A stretch of DNA of 64,000 bases from positions 62,001-126,000 of the forward strand of contig CAAEEO010000017.1 of NCBI GenBank assembly GCA_900754965.1, given 5' to 3'. This DNA is from an uncultured Oscillospiraceae bacterium (GTDB lineage Bacteria > Bacillota > Clostridia > Oscillospirales > Oscillospiraceae). Both the position numbers and the translations under genes were made by a program. Shown piece after piece: positions 62,513 through 64,000 of this stretch. The notes beneath the pieces were generated by a model. The model searched no databases. It was not told where the DNA came from and worked only from the letters and a program-made list of their open reading frames with translations. The number at the start of each line of letters is the position of its first letter. Positions within the stretch are counted from its first letter, which is position 1.

Positions 62513-64000
62513 ATGGATATTATCGAAGGCCTGGATTTGACCGGGGATCTGCCGGAAGGCTTTGATTTTTCCCTGGACGATATTCTGGCTGAATATAAGA
62601 CCCCTGCACCGTCCGCCCGCGCCGTTCCGCCGGAAGACCTGTATCCCTCCCGGCCGGTTCATACGGAGCCGGAAACGCCGGAGATCGATGGCGGGGAATT
62701 TTCCAGCCAGGACGATCGGCAGGGGGACCCGTTCCGTCTGGGAGAGATTCTGGATGAATTCTCCAGCCGGTCTCAGCCGGCCCCAGCGGAACCGGTACAG
62801 AACACACCGACTGCTGAGGTCTATGAGGACGAGGAAGGTGTGAAGGTCTACACCCCTGCACACACCCTCTCGGAAACTCCGCCCCCTGCCTCTCCCCTGT
62901 CCGGGCAGAAAAACAGCTCCCCCACCATGAAATTCGGGGCCGTCACCGGACTGTTGAACCGCAAAAAGAAACAAGCCCCCAAAGCCGCCCCGGTCTCCGA
63001 CCTGGAGGACGATGATCGGCGCACTTTTGAGGAGGCCTACTCCGATGTGGCAGATACCGACGGCGTGTATGCCGCCTATCAGGAGGAAACTCCCCCCGTT
63101 TCCAGTCATGACTATATGGCCGATTTCGGTCTGGAATCCGACGCTGCGCCCCAGGAAGAACCGACGCCCCGGCGCAGGAAACGCACCCCTCCCCAGGAAG
63201 AAGACTCCGCTGTAAGCAGCGCCGCCGCACCGCTGCTGTCTGTGCTCCATGCCGCCCGGCAAAGCCGGGTCCGTGACGCAGAGGAACCGGAAGATCTGGG
63301 GCCGGAGGTCTCTCCGCAAAAGGCCACCCGCCATTACGGCAGTCACATTGAATTATACCGTTCCCGGCTGCACATCGCCGTGGTGCTGTGCGTGATCCTT
63401 GGATGGCTGTCTCTGGGTCTGCCGGTGGCAGGCTCCCTGAAAAATACTGCCGTCAATGCGGCCATGTGTCTGATTCTGCTGCTGACCATCACCCTGTTGG
63501 GGGCCGATATTTTCACAGCCGGAATCCGGGCTTTGTTCCGCAAACGGCCGGACGCCCAATCTCTGGTGGCCGTATCCTGTATCGCGTCGGCAGTGGACGC
63601 CGGTGTAATCGTCGCCACCCATGGTTCCCAGGGATTCCTGCCGTTCTGCGTGGTGTCCGGCGTGTCCATGTGCTTTGCCATTTACAGTGCAATGCTCTAT
63701 TGCCGGGGACAGCGTTTCAACTTCCGGGTGCTGACCCTGCTGCGCAACCCCACCTCCGTTTCCCTGAAACAGGAACAGCCCGGAGACGGCGGCTGTATCA
63801 GCCGTACTGCCGGGTATCCGGAGGAATACATCCATACCAGTGAAGAGGAAGACCTGGGTGAAACGGCCTATTCCATTGCCGCCCCCTTCCTGCTCCTGGC
63901 CGTACCGGTGCTGTCACTGTTGGCAGCCATTCTCTCCAAGAATTACGGTTCTTTTCTCCACATTCTCTCCGCACTGTACGCCGCCGCTGCCTCGTTCTCG
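62513..64000 (+). CDS. Large membrane protein of unknown function, cut by the right edge
   Basis: The first 496 codons are in the window. Residues 1-275 are acidic, proline-rich and probably disordered cytoplasmic sequence (EGLDLTGDLPEGFDFSLDDILAEY, then RRRKRTPPQEEDS near residue 226). From about residue 285 several hydrophobic helices follow (RLHIAVVLCVILGWLSLGLP; AMCLILLLTITLLGADIF; SLVAVSCIASAVDAGVIV; AAPFLLLAVPVLSLLAAIL). The string GIRALFRKRPDAQSLVAVSCIAS recalls the region before the actuator domain of P-type ATPases, so a pseudo-ATPase is possible, but no catalytic motif is in the window. It follows rlmB by 25 bases. Confidence 0.65.
   Translation, partial: MDIIEGLDLTGDLPEGFDFSLDDILAEYKTPAPSARAVPPEDLYPSRPVHTEPETPEIDGGEFSSQDDRQGDPFRLGEILDEFSSRSQPAPAEPVQNTPTAEVYEDEEGVKVYTPAHTLSETPPPASPLSGQKNSSPTMKFGAVTGLLNRKKKQAPKAAPVSDLEDDDRRTFEEAYSDVADTDGVYAAYQEETPPVSSHDYMADFGLESDAAPQEEPTPRRRKRTPPQEEDSAVSSAAAPLLSVLHAARQSRVRDAEEPEDLGPEVSPQKATRHYGSHIELYRSRLHIAVVLCVILGWLSLGLPVAGSLKNTAVNAAMCLILLLTITLLGADIFTAGIRALFRKRPDAQSLVAVSCIASAVDAGVIVATHGSQGFLPFCVVSGVSMCFAIYSAMLYCRGQRFNFRVLTLLRNPTSVSLKQEQPGDGGCISRTAGYPEEYIHTSEEEDLGETAYSIAAPFLLLAVPVLSLLAAILSKNYGSFLHILSALYAAAASFS

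Noticed and set aside
1..64000. CRISPR arrays, insertion sequences or rRNA genes
   Set aside because: No regularly spaced direct repeats, transposase genes, terminal inverted repeats or rRNA sequences were seen.

Overview
The window looks like a chromosomal segment from an anaerobic gut-type Firmicute, most likely an Oscillospiraceae/Clostridia cluster IV bacterium. This is inferred from the moderately GC-rich coding sequence, AGGAGG-type ribosome sites, frequent GTG and TTG starts, sigma-A promoters (TTGACA-17-TATAAT), a T-box leader, an SLH-domain exported protein, a butyryl-CoA:acetate-type CoA-transferase, an Fe-S serine dehydratase and a DegV/DUF1836 pair. No species name can be assigned from sequence alone.

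Layout. 1-7.3 kb: a T-box leader leaving the left edge, thioredoxin/thioredoxin reductase, glnS, a nitrilase-family amidase and NAD synthetase. 7.3-18.8 kb: a complete sialic acid/amino-sugar locus. An ABC importer (solute-binding lipoprotein, two permeases, MsmX/UgpC-type ATPase), N-acetylneuraminate lyase, NagB and NagA lie in one minus-strand operon. An N-acylglucosamine 2-epimerase lies just upstream, facing a divergent sugar kinase and SGNH esterase. Together these would convert imported sialic acid to ManNAc, GlcNAc, GlcNAc-6-P, GlcN-6-P and fructose-6-P. 18.9-24.1 kb: small membrane proteins, a tyrosine phosphatase, TatD, tRNA-Asp and tRNA-Thr, a degenerate polysaccharide deacetylase and a one-domain GlmU-like enzyme. 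24.1-29.6 kb: a MacAB-like export system co-directional with an SLH protein. 29.9-33.6 kb: a bacterial Suv3-like helicase and a CoA-transferase.

33.7-41.4 kb is the accessory part. It first holds an XRE regulator and lipoprotein divergent from a Ser/Thr kinase and a zinc-ribbon/transmembrane/beta-helix protein, with a palindromic operator between them. Beyond tRNA-Pro lies a visibly AT-rich block: ECF sigma factor, DUF4367 anti-sigma-like protein, a 59-residue membrane protein whose ribosome site can be sequestered by a perfect 11-bp hairpin, and two secreted proteins of unknown function, the second apparently frameshifted. This block is the best candidate for an undescribed system.

41.7-49.4 kb: MATE exporter, EamA-like half transporter, DegV with DUF1836 regulator, DUF4230 protein, XRE/small membrane protein pair, SulP transporter and a SnoaL-like enzyme. 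49.5-54.0 kb: a coherent serine/threonine degradation operon (SdaAB, SdaAA, threonine ammonia-lyase, cation:amino-acid symporter, RidA). 54.4-64 kb: TraX, Dus, pyrophosphatase, a PNPOx-like protein, CBS-ACT protein, DUF2461, an anchored beta-propeller, a rhomboid-like zinc-ribbon protein, RlmB and a large membrane protein cut by the right edge.
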